Under the pieces are notes generated by a model. That model ran no database searches and was not told the DNA's origin. It was given only the letters and a program-made list of their open reading frames with translations. Positions 33,799 through 42,413 of a stretch of 64,000 bases of DNA are shown here, piece by piece. The DNA is from Planifilum sp021793745 (GTDB taxonomy: Bacteria > Bacillota > Bacilli > Thermoactinomycetales > DSM-44946), in NCBI GenBank assembly GCA_937983105.1, contig CALKAM010000024.1:1-64000 (forward strand), in the 5' to 3' direction. The position numbers and the translations under genes were made by a program. Each line of letters begins with the position of its first letter. The stretch's first letter is position 1.

Positions 33799-34804
33799 GC
33801 AACATCACCCCTTCGATCCGGACTCCCTGGTCCTGCAAAAAGAGAAGCGCCTTGTTGACCTCTTCCTCCTCGCCGGTGAAGTGAACCACCCACCGGCCCA
33901 GCGTCTGCCCCTTGAGATGAAGGATCCCCCCCGAAAGGAGACGGGGCAGCACATCAAATCTTCTGCTGATCTGAGTCCAAAACGTTTCTCCGACGGAGGA
34001 CGGGACGAACAGGGTGACGAGCCGCCCGGAATCGTCGCGCCGGGACAGCGATCGGGGCAACGCGATCTGGAAAAGGCTGTTCACAAATCTTCTTGTCGTC
34101 TCATGAGCCGGTGAAGTGAAGATCTGGAGCACCGGACCGGATTCGACGATCTGCCCCTTCTCCATGACCGCCACGCGGTCACAAACCTTTTGAATCACAT
34201 TCATTTCATGGGTGATCAAGAGCATAGTGATACCGAACTCTTCATTGATCTTTAGCAGCAGTTCCAAAATCGCATCGGTGGTCTCCGGGTCCAGGGCGCT
34301 CGTCGCTTCGTCGCACAGAAGCACCTCCGGTTCATGGGCCAACGCCCGGGCGATCGCCACCCGCTGCTTTTGTCCACCCGAGAGCTGGCCCGGATAATCA
34401 TCCCTTTTGTCCTCCAGCCCCACGACCGCCAAATATTTCTCCACCCGCTCCCGGATTTTCTCCTTCGGCACCCCCGACAGTTTCAGGGGGATCGCCATAT
34501 TCTCATAAACCGTCGCCGTCTTTAACAGATGAAACCCCTGAAAAATCATCCCGATCTTCCGCCGGGTTTCTCTCAGCTGCCTGGGCGACAGGGTGCTCAG
34601 ATCCACCCCATTCCATACCACCCTGCCGGAGGTGGGGCGTTCCAACAAATTGATGCAGCGGATCAGCGTGCTTTTCCCGGCACCGCTGTATCCGATCACG
34701 CCGAAAATCTCTCCTTTTTTCAGTTCCAGAGAGACGTTTTTCAATGCATCCACTCGACCCATTTTTGTGACAAACGTTTTTGACACATTTTCCAACCGAA
34801 TCAT
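33770..34804 (-). CDS. metN: Methionine ABC transporter ATPase
   Basis: 344 residues: ABC ATPase (1-240) with Walker A Gly-Tyr-Ser-Gly-Ala-Gly-Lys-Ser-Thr, signature Leu-Ser-Gly-Gly-Gln, Walker B ending Cys-Asp-Glu-Ala-Thr, then a C-terminal NIL domain that senses methionine and shuts the pump in the family. The start ATG 34804 has AAGGG 8 nt upstream; ATG 34807 and GTG 34813 are in frame. Confidence 0.95.
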   Translation of the reverse strand: MIRLENVSKTFVTKMGRVDALKNVSLELKKGEIFGVIGYSGAGKSTLIRCINLLERPTSGRVVWNGVDLSTLSPRQLRETRRKIGMIFQGFHLLKTATVYENMAIPLKLSGVPKEKIRERVEKYLAVVGLEDKRDDYPGQLSGGQKQRVAIARALAHEPEVLLCDEATSALDPETTDAILELLLKINEEFGITMLLITHEMNVIQKVCDRVAVMEKGQIVESGPVLQIFTSPAHETTRRFVNSLFQIALPRSLSRRDDSGRLVTLFVPSSVGETFWTQISRRFDVLPRLLSGGILHLKGQTLGRWVVHFTGEEEEVNKALLFLQDQGVRIEGVMLHAERNRQIS

Positions 34805-34840
34805 CATCCTCACCCTTTACAAAGCGGCGTTCTGGACCGA

Positions 34841-35656
34841 TCACCAGGAAGGAACAACAGAACCTTTAAAGGTCTCTTCGACGAATTGCTTCACCTCTTC
34901 GGATTGGTAGGCGTTGATCAGCTTCTCGAGGACCGGATCCTCTTTGTTCTCTGTTCGCACCGCCAACACATTGACCCAGGGGGAATCCTCCGGCTCCATG
35001 AAGATGGCGTCGCGGGACGGCAGGAAGCCGTGCTCCACAGCAAAGTTGGTATTGATCGCGGCGGCGGCGAATTCATCCAGCTGGCGGGGAATCTGCGCCG
35101 CCTCCAGTTCAACCAGTTCCAAATCCAGGGGGTTTTCAGCGATGTCGTTCACCGTCGCATCGACACCGACGCCTTCCTTCAGCTTGATCAGCCCGGCCCG
35201 TTCAAACAGGAGCAACGCCCGCGCTCCGTTGGTCGGATCATTGGGCAGGCCGATTTTGTCCCCCTTTTTCAGCTGTTTGACGTCTTTGATTTGGTTGGAA
35301 TAGATCCCCATCGGGAAATTGACGGTATCGGCAATCGCGACCAAATCCAGGTTCTTGTCCTTTTTCACCTGCTCTAAGTAGGGCTCATGCTGAAAGGAAT
35401 TGACGTCGAGCTCCCCCTCGGCCAGGGCGATGTTCACCATCGGATAATCGTTAAACACTTTGATGTCAATCTCCAACCCGTCCTCGGCCGCCACCTCTTT
35501 CACCTTCTCCATGATTTGTTCATGGGGTCCGGCCGTCACCCCGATCACCAGCCGGTTCTCCTCCAGCGGCTTGCCGGTCCCGGCATCGGTGCTGCAACCG
35601 ACAAGAGCGACGAGCAAAAGCGCGCTGATCAGTACCGGTATCCCGACTCTCTTCAT
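34841..35656 (-). CDS. metQ: Methionine-binding lipoprotein
   Basis: Solute-binding lipoprotein of the importer, NlpA/MetQ family. 271 residues; signal peptide with lipobox Leu-Val-Gly-Cys (Cys near 21). Phe-Asn-Asp-Tyr, Asn-Ser-Phe-Gln-His and Gly-Leu-Pro-Asn-Asp-Pro-Thr-Asn are the usual ligand-site stretches. ATG 35656 follows GGGTGA by 6 nt. First gene of the operon behind the SAM riboswitch. Confidence 0.95.
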   Translation of the reverse strand: MKRVGIPVLISALLLVALVGCSTDAGTGKPLEENRLVIGVTAGPHEQIMEKVKEVAAEDGLEIDIKVFNDYPMVNIALAEGELDVNSFQHEPYLEQVKKDKNLDLVAIADTVNFPMGIYSNQIKDVKQLKKGDKIGLPNDPTNGARALLLFERAGLIKLKEGVGVDATVNDIAENPLDLELVELEAAQIPRQLDEFAAAAINTNFAVEHGFLPSRDAIFMEPEDSPWVNVLAVRTENKEDPVLEKLINAYQSEEVKQFVEETFKGSVVPSW

Positions 35657-35662
35657 GTCCAC

Positions 35663-35886
35663 TCACCCTTTACAGCGTATTTCGATGCGGATAACAGGAA
35701 TTATGGCGACAGCCCGCCAGCGCCGCAGGTCCCGCTCGGTCCACCCTCTCGAAGGGAATCGGACAGGGAAGGAAGCGCCTCGGGCTTTTCTGCGAAGCGG
35801 ACCCCTGAAAGGACGTGAGCCGTTGAACCCCGAGGACGAGGCAGGGCACTCTTTCCTCGCCTTTTCACCATCCGACTTAAGCCATG
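35663..35886 (-). other. Long untranslated leader between the SAM-switch terminator and metQ
   Basis: About 220 bp. Two 84-codon open frames cross it but neither has family features or a ribosome site, so I do not call a gene. No further switch recognised. Confidence 0.5.
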
Positions 35887-35917
35887 AAAAATGCCCCTCT
35901 GAAAGACAGAGAGGCAT
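35887..35917 (-). terminator. Expression-platform terminator of the SAM riboswitch
   Basis: Minus strand: an 11-bp stem with one mismatch around TCTTT, then T5, 25 bp downstream of the aptamer. SAM binding should favour it and turn metQNI off. Confidence 0.85.
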
Positions 35918-35941
35918 GTGGATAACCGCTTCATCCCGCCT

Positions 35942-36055
35942 CTCTTATCTCTCAAAACGGATTCACCGTTTTGCAGGAATTAGCACCTTTCTTGCCAGGG
36001 CAAGAAGGTTGCCGGGCTTCATCGGGCCAGTCCCTCCGCCTACTCTGGATAAGAG
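35942..36055 (-). ncRNA. SAM-I (S-box) riboswitch
   Basis: Minus strand. P1 is formed by CTCTTATC at the 5' end and GATAAGAG at the 3' end. Conserved S-box core elements are present: AGGGACTGGCCC, GATGAAGCCC-GGCAACC, AAGGTGCTAATTCC, and a kink-turn/pseudoknot layout. Placed directly upstream of a terminator and metQNI, so methionine uptake should be off when S-adenosylmethionine is high. Confidence 0.95.
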
Positions 36056-36103
36056 CGCAGTTCCATTATTCACCTGTTATTCCCATCAGAAAACTTTCAC
36101 TTT

Positions 36104-36132
36104 ATTATACGGGATTCGAAACTTACCGTCAA
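36104..36132 (-). promoter_or_regulatory. SigA promoter of metQNI
   Basis: Minus strand TTGACG (36127-36132), 17 bp, TATAAT (36104-36109). Transcription would begin near 36097, some 40 nt before the riboswitch. Confidence 0.8.
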
Positions 36133-36223
36133 CCGATGGTACCATCGGCTTCCCGGATCCCAGGCGGACTGAAGATCCCGGCGGACCTCAGCCCTTTCCC
36201 TCCGTTGTTTCACCGAAAAAGGT

Positions 36224-37693
36224 TCATCGGGCCGCTTCGCTTTTCTCCCAACGCAATACGGGTTTCCGGGCGGCGGTCACCTCGTCGAGGCGCTTCACCA
36301 CCGTGGTATGGGGAGCTTCCTGGACCCGTTCCGGGCTCTCCTCCGCCTCCCGGGCGATCTGGATCATCGCATCGATGAACCGATCGAGGGTCTCCTTGCT
36401 TTCCGTTTCCGTCGGCTCGATCATGAGACATTCATCGACGATCAGCGGGAAATAGATGGTCGGCGGGTGTATGCCGAAATCCAGGAGCCGCTTGGCCATA
36501 TCCAGGGTTCTGACACCCAGCTTTTTCTGCCGCGTACCGGATAACACAAACTCATGCTTGCAGTGCTTCGGATAGGGCAGATCGAAATAGGGGGCCAGCT
36601 TCCGCATCACGTAATTGGCGTTCAATACGGCATTCTCCGAAACCTGGCGCAAACCTTCCGGCCCCATTGTCCGGATGTAGGCATAGGCCCGGACCAGAAT
36701 GCCGAAGTTGCCGTAAAACCCCTTCACCCGGCCGATGGATTGGGGCAGATCCTCCTTCAGATAATATCCATCTTCCCCCTTCTCCACGACGGGAACAGGC
36801 AGAAACGGGGCCAGTTCCTCTTTGACGCCCACCGGACCGGCGCCGGGGCCACCGCCTCCGTGGGGTGTGGTGAAGGTTTTGTGCAGATTGAGGTGGACCA
36901 CGTCGAAGCCCATGTCCCCGGGCCGGGCGATGCCCAGGATGGCGTTGGCGTTGGCCCCATCATAGTAGAGGAGGCCCCCGGCCTGGTGGACGATATCGGC
37001 GATCTCCTGGATCTCCTCCTCAAACAGCCCCAGGGTGTTGGGGTTGGTCAGCATGAGGGCCGCCGTATCCTCGCCGACCGCTTTCCGCAGCGCCTCCACA
37101 TCGACCAATCCCTTTTCATCGGAGGGGACGGTGACGGCTGTGAAACCGGCGACGGTGGCGCTGGCGGGGTTGGTTCCGTGGGCCGAATCCGGAACGATCA
37201 CTTTGTCCCGCCCGGTATCTCCGCGGCTTTCGTGGTAGGCCCGGATCATCATCAGGCCGGTCCACTCCCCCTGGGCACCGGCGGCGGGTTGCAGCGTGAC
37301 CCGGTCCATTCCGGTGATCTCCGCCAAATATTGCTGCAGTTCGTACATCATTTGCAGGGCGCCCTGAACCGTCTCCTCCGGCTGGTAAGGATGGATCCGC
37401 GCAAAACCGGGAAGCCGGGCCACGTCCTCGTGCACTTTGGGGTTATACTTCATGGTGCAGGAGCCGAGGGGGTAGAAGCCGTTGTCCACCCCGTAATTGC
37501 GCCGGGAAAGGTCGGTATAGTGACGGATCAGGTCCGGTTCGGACACCTCCGGCAGTTCGGGAGGAGTATCGCGGAGAAACTCCCGGGGCAGCACCTCCTC
37601 CGGCTCGACCGCAGGAACATCCGGTTTCGGCAAACTGTAGGCGACACGGCCCGGTTTGCTAAGTTCAAAGATCAACTTTTTCTCCCGATTCAC
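36224..37693 (-). CDS. gcvPB: Glycine dehydrogenase (decarboxylating) subunit 2
   Basis: P-protein half that carries PLP in the glycine cleavage system. 489 residues; the PLP lysine is in Asn-Leu-His-Lys-Thr-Phe-Thr-Thr-Pro-His-Gly-Gly-Gly-Gly-Pro-Gly. Start GTG with GGAGGG upstream, overlapping the gcvPA stop by 4 bp. With GcvPA it forms the two-subunit type of P-protein found in Gram-positives. Confidence 0.96.
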   Translation of the reverse strand: MNREKKLIFELSKPGRVAYSLPKPDVPAVEPEEVLPREFLRDTPPELPEVSEPDLIRHYTDLSRRNYGVDNGFYPLGSCTMKYNPKVHEDVARLPGFARIHPYQPEETVQGALQMMYELQQYLAEITGMDRVTLQPAAGAQGEWTGLMMIRAYHESRGDTGRDKVIVPDSAHGTNPASATVAGFTAVTVPSDEKGLVDVEALRKAVGEDTAALMLTNPNTLGLFEEEIQEIADIVHQAGGLLYYDGANANAILGIARPGDMGFDVVHLNLHKTFTTPHGGGGPGAGPVGVKEELAPFLPVPVVEKGEDGYYLKEDLPQSIGRVKGFYGNFGILVRAYAYIRTMGPEGLRQVSENAVLNANYVMRKLAPYFDLPYPKHCKHEFVLSGTRQKKLGVRTLDMAKRLLDFGIHPPTIYFPLIVDECLMIEPTETESKETLDRFIDAMIQIAREAEESPERVQEAPHTTVVKRLDEVTAARKPVLRWEKSEAAR

Positions 37694-39036
37694 AGCAATC
37701 CCTCCAACGCCTCGGCCAATTGTTCAATCTCCTCCTTGGTCCGCACTTCCGTGACGGCCAGCAGCATGGAACCGGAAAGTTCCGGATAGTCCCGTCCCAA
37801 GTCATAGCCGCCGATGATCCCCTTCCGGAGCAGCTGGCGGTTCACTTCCCCCACCGGCCGGGAAAGTTTCAGCGCAAATTCATTGAAGAAGGGCCGGTCG
37901 AACAGCGGCGTCACTCCGGGGATCTGCACCAAGCGGCTTCGGGCATAGTGGGCCTTTTGCAGGTTGAGCCGGGCCATCTCCCGGATCCCTTGTTTCCCCA
38001 GAGCGGACATGGCGACCGCCGCAGCCAGGGCATTGAGCGCCTGGTTGGAACAGATGTTGGAGGTGGCCTTCTCCCTGCGGATGTGCTGTTCCCGGGCCTG
38101 CAACGTCAGCACAAACCCCCGCACCCCCTCCTCATCGGTGGTTTGACCCACGATTCGGCCAGGAATCCGCCGCATCAACGATCGGTTGGTCGCAAAGAAA
38201 CCGCAGTGGGGGCCTCCGAATTGGACGGGGATGCCCAGGGGCTGCGCATCGCCTACCACGATGTCGGCACCGCACTCGCCCGGAGGCTTGATCAGGCCGA
38301 GGGCGACCGGATTCGTGCTGACGACGAATAAACCCTTGTACCGATGGGCGATCGGCTCCGCCTTTGACAAATCTTCCAGATTGCCAAAAAAGTTGGGGCT
38401 TTGCAGGATTACTGCCGCCGTTTCCTCATCGGCCTCCGCTTCCAAAGCGTTCAGGTCGGTAATCCCGTCGATGTGGGGAATCTCCTTCACCACAAGCCCC
38501 AGTCCCCGGGCCTGCAGCTGCAATATCGCCCGCGCTTCGGGATGAACCGCCCGGGAGACGAGAATTTTCTTCTTGCGCGTCGCCGCCGCGGCCACCCCTG
38601 CCGCCTCCGCCAGGGCCGTGGGACCGTCGTACATGGAAGAGTTGGCCACTTCCATGCCGGTCAGCTCGCAGATCATGGTTTGAAATTCAAAGATGGCCTG
38701 CAGCTCCCCCTGGCTGATCTCCGGCTGGTAGGGCGTATAGGCGGTATAAAACTCCGACCGGGAGATGATGTGATCAACCACGCTGGGAATATGGTGCTCA
38801 TACGCACCGGCACCCAAAAAGGAAACCGCCTGGTCAAAGGATGTATTCTTCTGGGAAAGCCGCTTCATATGCCGGACAAGCTCCGGCTCCGACAGACCCT
38901 CCGGAAGATTGAGCCGTCCACGATACCGCACCCCTTCCGGGATATCCGTAAACAGCTCGTCAACCGAATCGACGCCGATGGCGGCGAGCATTTCCCGGCG
39001 ATCCTCCTCCGTCAGCGGCAGGTAACGAAATTTCAT
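37690..39036 (-). CDS. gcvPA: Glycine dehydrogenase (decarboxylating) subunit 1
   Basis: Other half of P-protein, without the PLP lysine. 448 residues, normal for GcvPA, with Phe-Leu-Gly-Ala-Gly-Ala-Tyr-Glu-His-His and Tyr-Thr-Pro-Tyr-Gln-Pro-Glu-Ile-Ser-Gln-Gly motifs. ATG 39036 follows GAGGAGGG by 5 nt; an upstream start at 39075 adds unconserved residues. Lies between gcvT and gcvPB. Confidence 0.96.
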   Translation of the reverse strand: MKFRYLPLTEEDRREMLAAIGVDSVDELFTDIPEGVRYRGRLNLPEGLSEPELVRHMKRLSQKNTSFDQAVSFLGAGAYEHHIPSVVDHIISRSEFYTAYTPYQPEISQGELQAIFEFQTMICELTGMEVANSSMYDGPTALAEAAGVAAAATRKKKILVSRAVHPEARAILQLQARGLGLVVKEIPHIDGITDLNALEAEADEETAAVILQSPNFFGNLEDLSKAEPIAHRYKGLFVVSTNPVALGLIKPPGECGADIVVGDAQPLGIPVQFGGPHCGFFATNRSLMRRIPGRIVGQTTDEEGVRGFVLTLQAREQHIRREKATSNICSNQALNALAAAVAMSALGKQGIREMARLNLQKAHYARSRLVQIPGVTPLFDRPFFNEFALKLSRPVGEVNRQLLRKGIIGGYDLGRDYPELSGSMLLAVTEVRTKEEIEQLAEALEGLL

Positions 39037-39089
39037 CGGAACCCTCCTCATCCACATCGATCTCGGCAAAAGCACAGGCTTTCAAATCC

Positions 39090-40184
39090 TTACTTCCTGG
39101 GCCGCCTGTAAAAGGGCGTCTCGACAACGGTCGCCCGCATCCGCCGACCGCGAATGTCCACCTCGATTTCGCTCCCCGTTGCGGCATATTCCGTGCGGAT
39201 CAGGGCAAGGCCCACATTTTTCTTGAGGGTGGGAGACTTGGTGCCCGTGGTCACTTCACCGATCTCCTCGTCCCCCGCGTAAACCGGATAATTCGTCCGG
39301 GGAATGCCGCGGTCAATCATTTCGATCCCCACCAGCTTTCTCGGGGCTCCTTCCTTCTTCTGGGCAGCCAGGATGTCCCGCCCGATAAAATCCCCCTTTT
39401 CCGGTTTGACCGCAAAACCGAGACCGGCTTCGATCGGCGTGATCTCGGGGGACAGCTCCCTTCCATACAAGGGAAGACATGCCTCAAAACGCAGGGTGTC
39501 CCGTGCTCCGAGCCCGCAGGGAAGCACCCCCTCCTCCCTTCCGGCCTTCAGGATCTCCTGCCAAACATGGGGGGCATCCTCCGGGTTGAGATAAATTTCA
39601 AAGCCATCCTCCCCGGTGTATCCGGAACGGGAAACCATCGCCACCGTCCCGGCCAGCTCCACGTCATCGCGAAAACGGAAAAACCCGATGGAGGACAAAT
39701 CCGCATCCGTCAATTTGTTGAGCACGCGTTCGGCCAGGGGCCCCTGGAGAGCAAGCTGAGCCATCTCCTGGGAGACGTCACGGATCGTCACGTCGCCGGA
39801 AGCGTGCTTTTTAATCCATTCCACATCCTTTTCTACATTCGCCGCGTTGAGCACCAGCAAATAAGAGTCGGTCCCCCGGTAGATCAGCAGGTCATCCACG
39901 GTTCCGCCGTCCGGATAGCACATGATCGAATATTGCGCTTTCCCGGGCTGCAGCTTGGATGCGTCATTGGTGGTCAGCTTCTGAAGAAGGTTGAGGGCAT
40001 CCGGACCGCTGATCTCCACTTCACCCATATGGGAGACATCAAAAAGGCCGGCCCGCGTGCGAACCGCTTCATGTTCCTCGATAATTCCGGAAAACTGAAC
40101 GGGCAACTCCCATCCGCTGAAGGGAACCAACTTCGCCTGATCCTTGTAGACTTCATAAAGCGGCGTTCGCTTCAATTGGGACAC
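39090..40184 (-). CDS. gcvT: Glycine cleavage system T protein
   Basis: Aminomethyltransferase that releases ammonia and passes the methylene group to tetrahydrofolate. 364 residues, with Asp-Val-Ser-His-Met-Gly-Glu (about 51-57) and the folate-binding Asp near Thr-Asn-Asp. The GTG start at 40184 follows GGAGGTGG and gives the usual N-terminus Ser-Gln-Leu-Lys-Arg-Thr-Pro-Leu. First gene after the glycine riboswitch. gcvH and lpd are not in the window. Confidence 0.96.
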   Translation of the reverse strand: MSQLKRTPLYEVYKDQAKLVPFSGWELPVQFSGIIEEHEAVRTRAGLFDVSHMGEVEISGPDALNLLQKLTTNDASKLQPGKAQYSIMCYPDGGTVDDLLIYRGTDSYLLVLNAANVEKDVEWIKKHASGDVTIRDVSQEMAQLALQGPLAERVLNKLTDADLSSIGFFRFRDDVELAGTVAMVSRSGYTGEDGFEIYLNPEDAPHVWQEILKAGREEGVLPCGLGARDTLRFEACLPLYGRELSPEITPIEAGLGFAVKPEKGDFIGRDILAAQKKEGAPRKLVGIEMIDRGIPRTNYPVYAGDEEIGEVTTGTKSPTLKKNVGLALIRTEYAATGSEIEVDIRGRRMRATVVETPFYRRPRK

Positions 40185-40240
40185 ATTGCCACCTCCACTG
40201 GATTCGACTTCAGTTTCCCACACTTTCCGCTATTTCAAAC

Positions 40241-40285
40241 AAAAAGGACAGAGAGCCCCTTTTGCGTCGGTTGGCATCTCTGTCC
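40241..40285 (-). terminator. Expression-platform terminator of the glycine riboswitch
   Basis: Minus strand: GGACAGAG (40278-40285) pairs with CTCTGTCC (40246-40253), then T5. Its 5' arm belongs to the end of aptamer 2, so aptamer folding and terminator exclude each other; glycine should turn gcv on. Confidence 0.8.
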
Positions 40286-40458
40286 GGAAACCTGAGAGTT
40301 CTCCCGACATCGTCGGGATACCCCGTGGGTGGCCCGTGTGGGGCGGGCGCTCTCCAGAGTTGCGTCCGGCGGGCCTCCTTTTGCCTGAGAGATTCACCCT
40401 TTCAAGGGCTTGCCCCTTCGGCGCCGCAAGCGCGGTCTCTCCTCCCGCCTTCACCCGC
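40286..40458 (-). ncRNA. Tandem glycine riboswitch
   Basis: Minus strand with two aptamers. Each has the glycine-switch core: aptamer 1 GGAGAG ... GAATCTCTCAGGCAAAAGGA; aptamer 2 CTGGAGAG ... GAGAACTCTCAGGTTTCCGGACAGAG with GGGGTATCC. A short linker joins them. It lies directly before gcvT-gcvPA-gcvPB, as in B. subtilis. Confidence 0.93.
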
Positions 40459-40697
40459 TCGTTTTTCATTGTGATGAAACAACAATGATTGCAAAAAAAC
40501 TTGGACCCAACCCCCGGCGGTTGGTCTACTAGAAGTTTACCACACCTTTTCTCCGCTTTCACCCTCTTCGATGGGCCGTAAAATCTTTCGCTGCACATGG
40601 GCTTCCGCCCTTCCAGAAAGAGAGGCCAGGCAAGTCCCTGATAATCTTCTCCCCGCTTATCCATACTATGGAGGAGAGATTTCCGGGAGGGATGACT

Positions 40698-42413
40698 GTG
40701 CAATCGGTTCCCATCCGTATGGATCGAAAATGGCTCGGCCCGTTCCAGGAACGGGTCGAGAGCGACACCGGTTGGTCCACCTGGGAATGGTTCCAACTGG
40801 CCGTCGAGGCGGCGGAGGCCCAGGCCGTTCCCGACTTCGACACATTGCAGTGCTTGAATACCCTGACCGGCTTTACCCCCCTTCCCCATCAGACGGCCAC
40901 CGTCCGTCGGGTTATCAACGAGATGAATGGCCGAGCCATTCTCGCCGATGAAGTGGGGCTGGGCAAGACCATCGAAGCGGGGATGATATTGAAAGAATAT
41001 CTCCTCCGCGGTTTGGTGAAGAAAGCCTTAATTCTCGTTCCCTCCTCGCTGGTGCTGCAGTGGACCCGGGAGCTGAACCAGAAGTTTCAACTTCCGGCCA
41101 TGGCCCACAAACAATCCTGGATGTGGGAGCAATGCGACATTCTCGTCGCCTCCATCGACACCGCCAAACGGGAACCGCACCGGGAGAAAGTTCTCTCCCA
41201 AACCTACGATCTGCTGATCGTCGACGAAGCGCACAAACTGAAAAACCGGCGCACGAAAAACTGGCAATTGGTCAATCGGATCCGCAAAAAATACTGCCTC
41301 CTGCTGACCGCCACGCCCCTTCAAAACCAGTTAACGGAACTGTTCAACCTGGTCACCCTCCTCAAACCGGGCCATTTCGGGCAGGAGGCCCATTTTCAGA
41401 ACGAGTATATGGCCGGCAAACGCATGCCGAAAAACGAGGAGCGGCTGCGGGAAGAAGTCCGCCGGGTGATGATCCGCAACCGGCGCAGCGACGGCCACGT
41501 GCCTTTGACCAAACGGCATGTGACGACCATCCCGATCGCCCTCTCCCCGGAAGAGAGGGCCCTGTACGACGGGGTTACCCAGTTTGTCCGGGATCGCTCC
41601 CGTCAGGAGGCCGGCGATTTAAAAAGCGCCCTTTCCCTGATCGTCCTCCAGCGGGAAGTGTGCAGCAGCCGGGATGCGGCGTTTCTCACCCTCTTCAAGA
41701 TGTTCCAGCGCTCGGAGCAGGATGAGGGAGAGATCTCCCCCGAGGTGACCCATCTGGTGAACCTGCTCAGGGCCGTCAAACGGCAATCCAAAGTGGAACG
41801 GGCGATTCAGCTCTTCAAGGAGATCGATGAAAAAGTGATTCTCTTTACCGAGTACCGGGCAACCCAGGACATGATTCTGCGTTCTCTGGCCGCCGAGGGG
41901 ATTCCCGCAGTCCCCTACCGCGGCGGCTTCGCCCGAAACAAAAAGGATTGGATGATGGAACTCTTTCAGAAAAGGGCCCAGGTGATGGTGGCGACGGAGG
42001 CCGGCGGGGAAGGGATCAACCTGCAATTCTGCCGGCACATCATCAACTACGACATGCCCTGGAACCCGATGCGGGTGGAACAGCGGATCGGTCGAGTGCA
42101 CCGTCTCGGCCAGACCCGCGATGTGCACATCTACAATTTCGCCACGGAAAACACCATTGAAGAGCACATCATCTGGTTGCTCCAGGAAAAGATCAACATG
42201 TTTGAAATGGTGATCGGAGAACTGGAAACCATCCTGGAACAGCTGCAGATGAAAGACAATCTGGAACAACGACTGATGCAGATCGTGCTGGAATCGGAGG
42301 ATGACCGGGAAATCCGGGCGCGACTTGCGGACATCGGTGAAAATATCCGGGAAACCCGCGAGAAAATCCTCGCCGAAACCGAGCACCGGGAGAGGTGGAT
42401 CCATGGCGGCTGA
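40698..42413 (+). CDS. yqhH: SNF2-family helicase YqhH
   Basis: RapA/SNF2-like ATPase of about 571 residues. Motif I Asp-Glu-Val-Gly-Leu-Gly-Lys-Thr-Ile-Glu, motif II Asp-Glu-Ala-His, motif III Leu-Thr-Ala-Thr-Pro, and in the second RecA domain Glu-Ala-Gly-Gly-Glu-Gly-Ile-Asn-Leu-Gln and Gln-Arg-Ile-Gly-Arg-Val-His-Arg. All seem intact. Substrate (RNA polymerase or other DNA complex) unknown. Start is uncertain: GTG 40698 has GGGAGGG 6 nt upstream, ATG 40692 touches that site, ATG 40668 lacks one. Divergent from gcv and coupled to yqhG. Confidence 0.9.
   Translation: MQSVPIRMDRKWLGPFQERVESDTGWSTWEWFQLAVEAAEAQAVPDFDTLQCLNTLTGFTPLPHQTATVRRVINEMNGRAILADEVGLGKTIEAGMILKEYLLRGLVKKALILVPSSLVLQWTRELNQKFQLPAMAHKQSWMWEQCDILVASIDTAKREPHREKVLSQTYDLLIVDEAHKLKNRRTKNWQLVNRIRKKYCLLLTATPLQNQLTELFNLVTLLKPGHFGQEAHFQNEYMAGKRMPKNEERLREEVRRVMIRNRRSDGHVPLTKRHVTTIPIALSPEERALYDGVTQFVRDRSRQEAGDLKSALSLIVLQREVCSSRDAAFLTLFKMFQRSEQDEGEISPEVTHLVNLLRAVKRQSKVERAIQLFKEIDEKVILFTEYRATQDMILRSLAAEGIPAVPYRGGFARNKKDWMMELFQKRAQVMVATEAGGEGINLQFCRHIINYDMPWNPMRVEQRIGRVHRLGQTRDVHIYNFATENTIEEHIIWLLQEKINMFEMVIGELETILEQLQMKDNLEQRLMQIVLESEDDREIRARLADIGENIRETREKILAETEHRERWIHGG

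Noticed and set aside
35663..35955. Two 84-codon frames in the metQ leader
   Set aside because: They overlap the riboswitch terminator and lack ribosome sites and protein-like composition.
36554..37789. 411-codon plus-strand open frame
   Set aside because: Antisense to gcvPB; no ribosome site or domain.
40500..40535. Hairpin followed by T7 on the minus strand upstream of the glycine switch
   Set aside because: It looks like a terminator, but no gene lies upstream on that strand; may just be part of the intergenic region.
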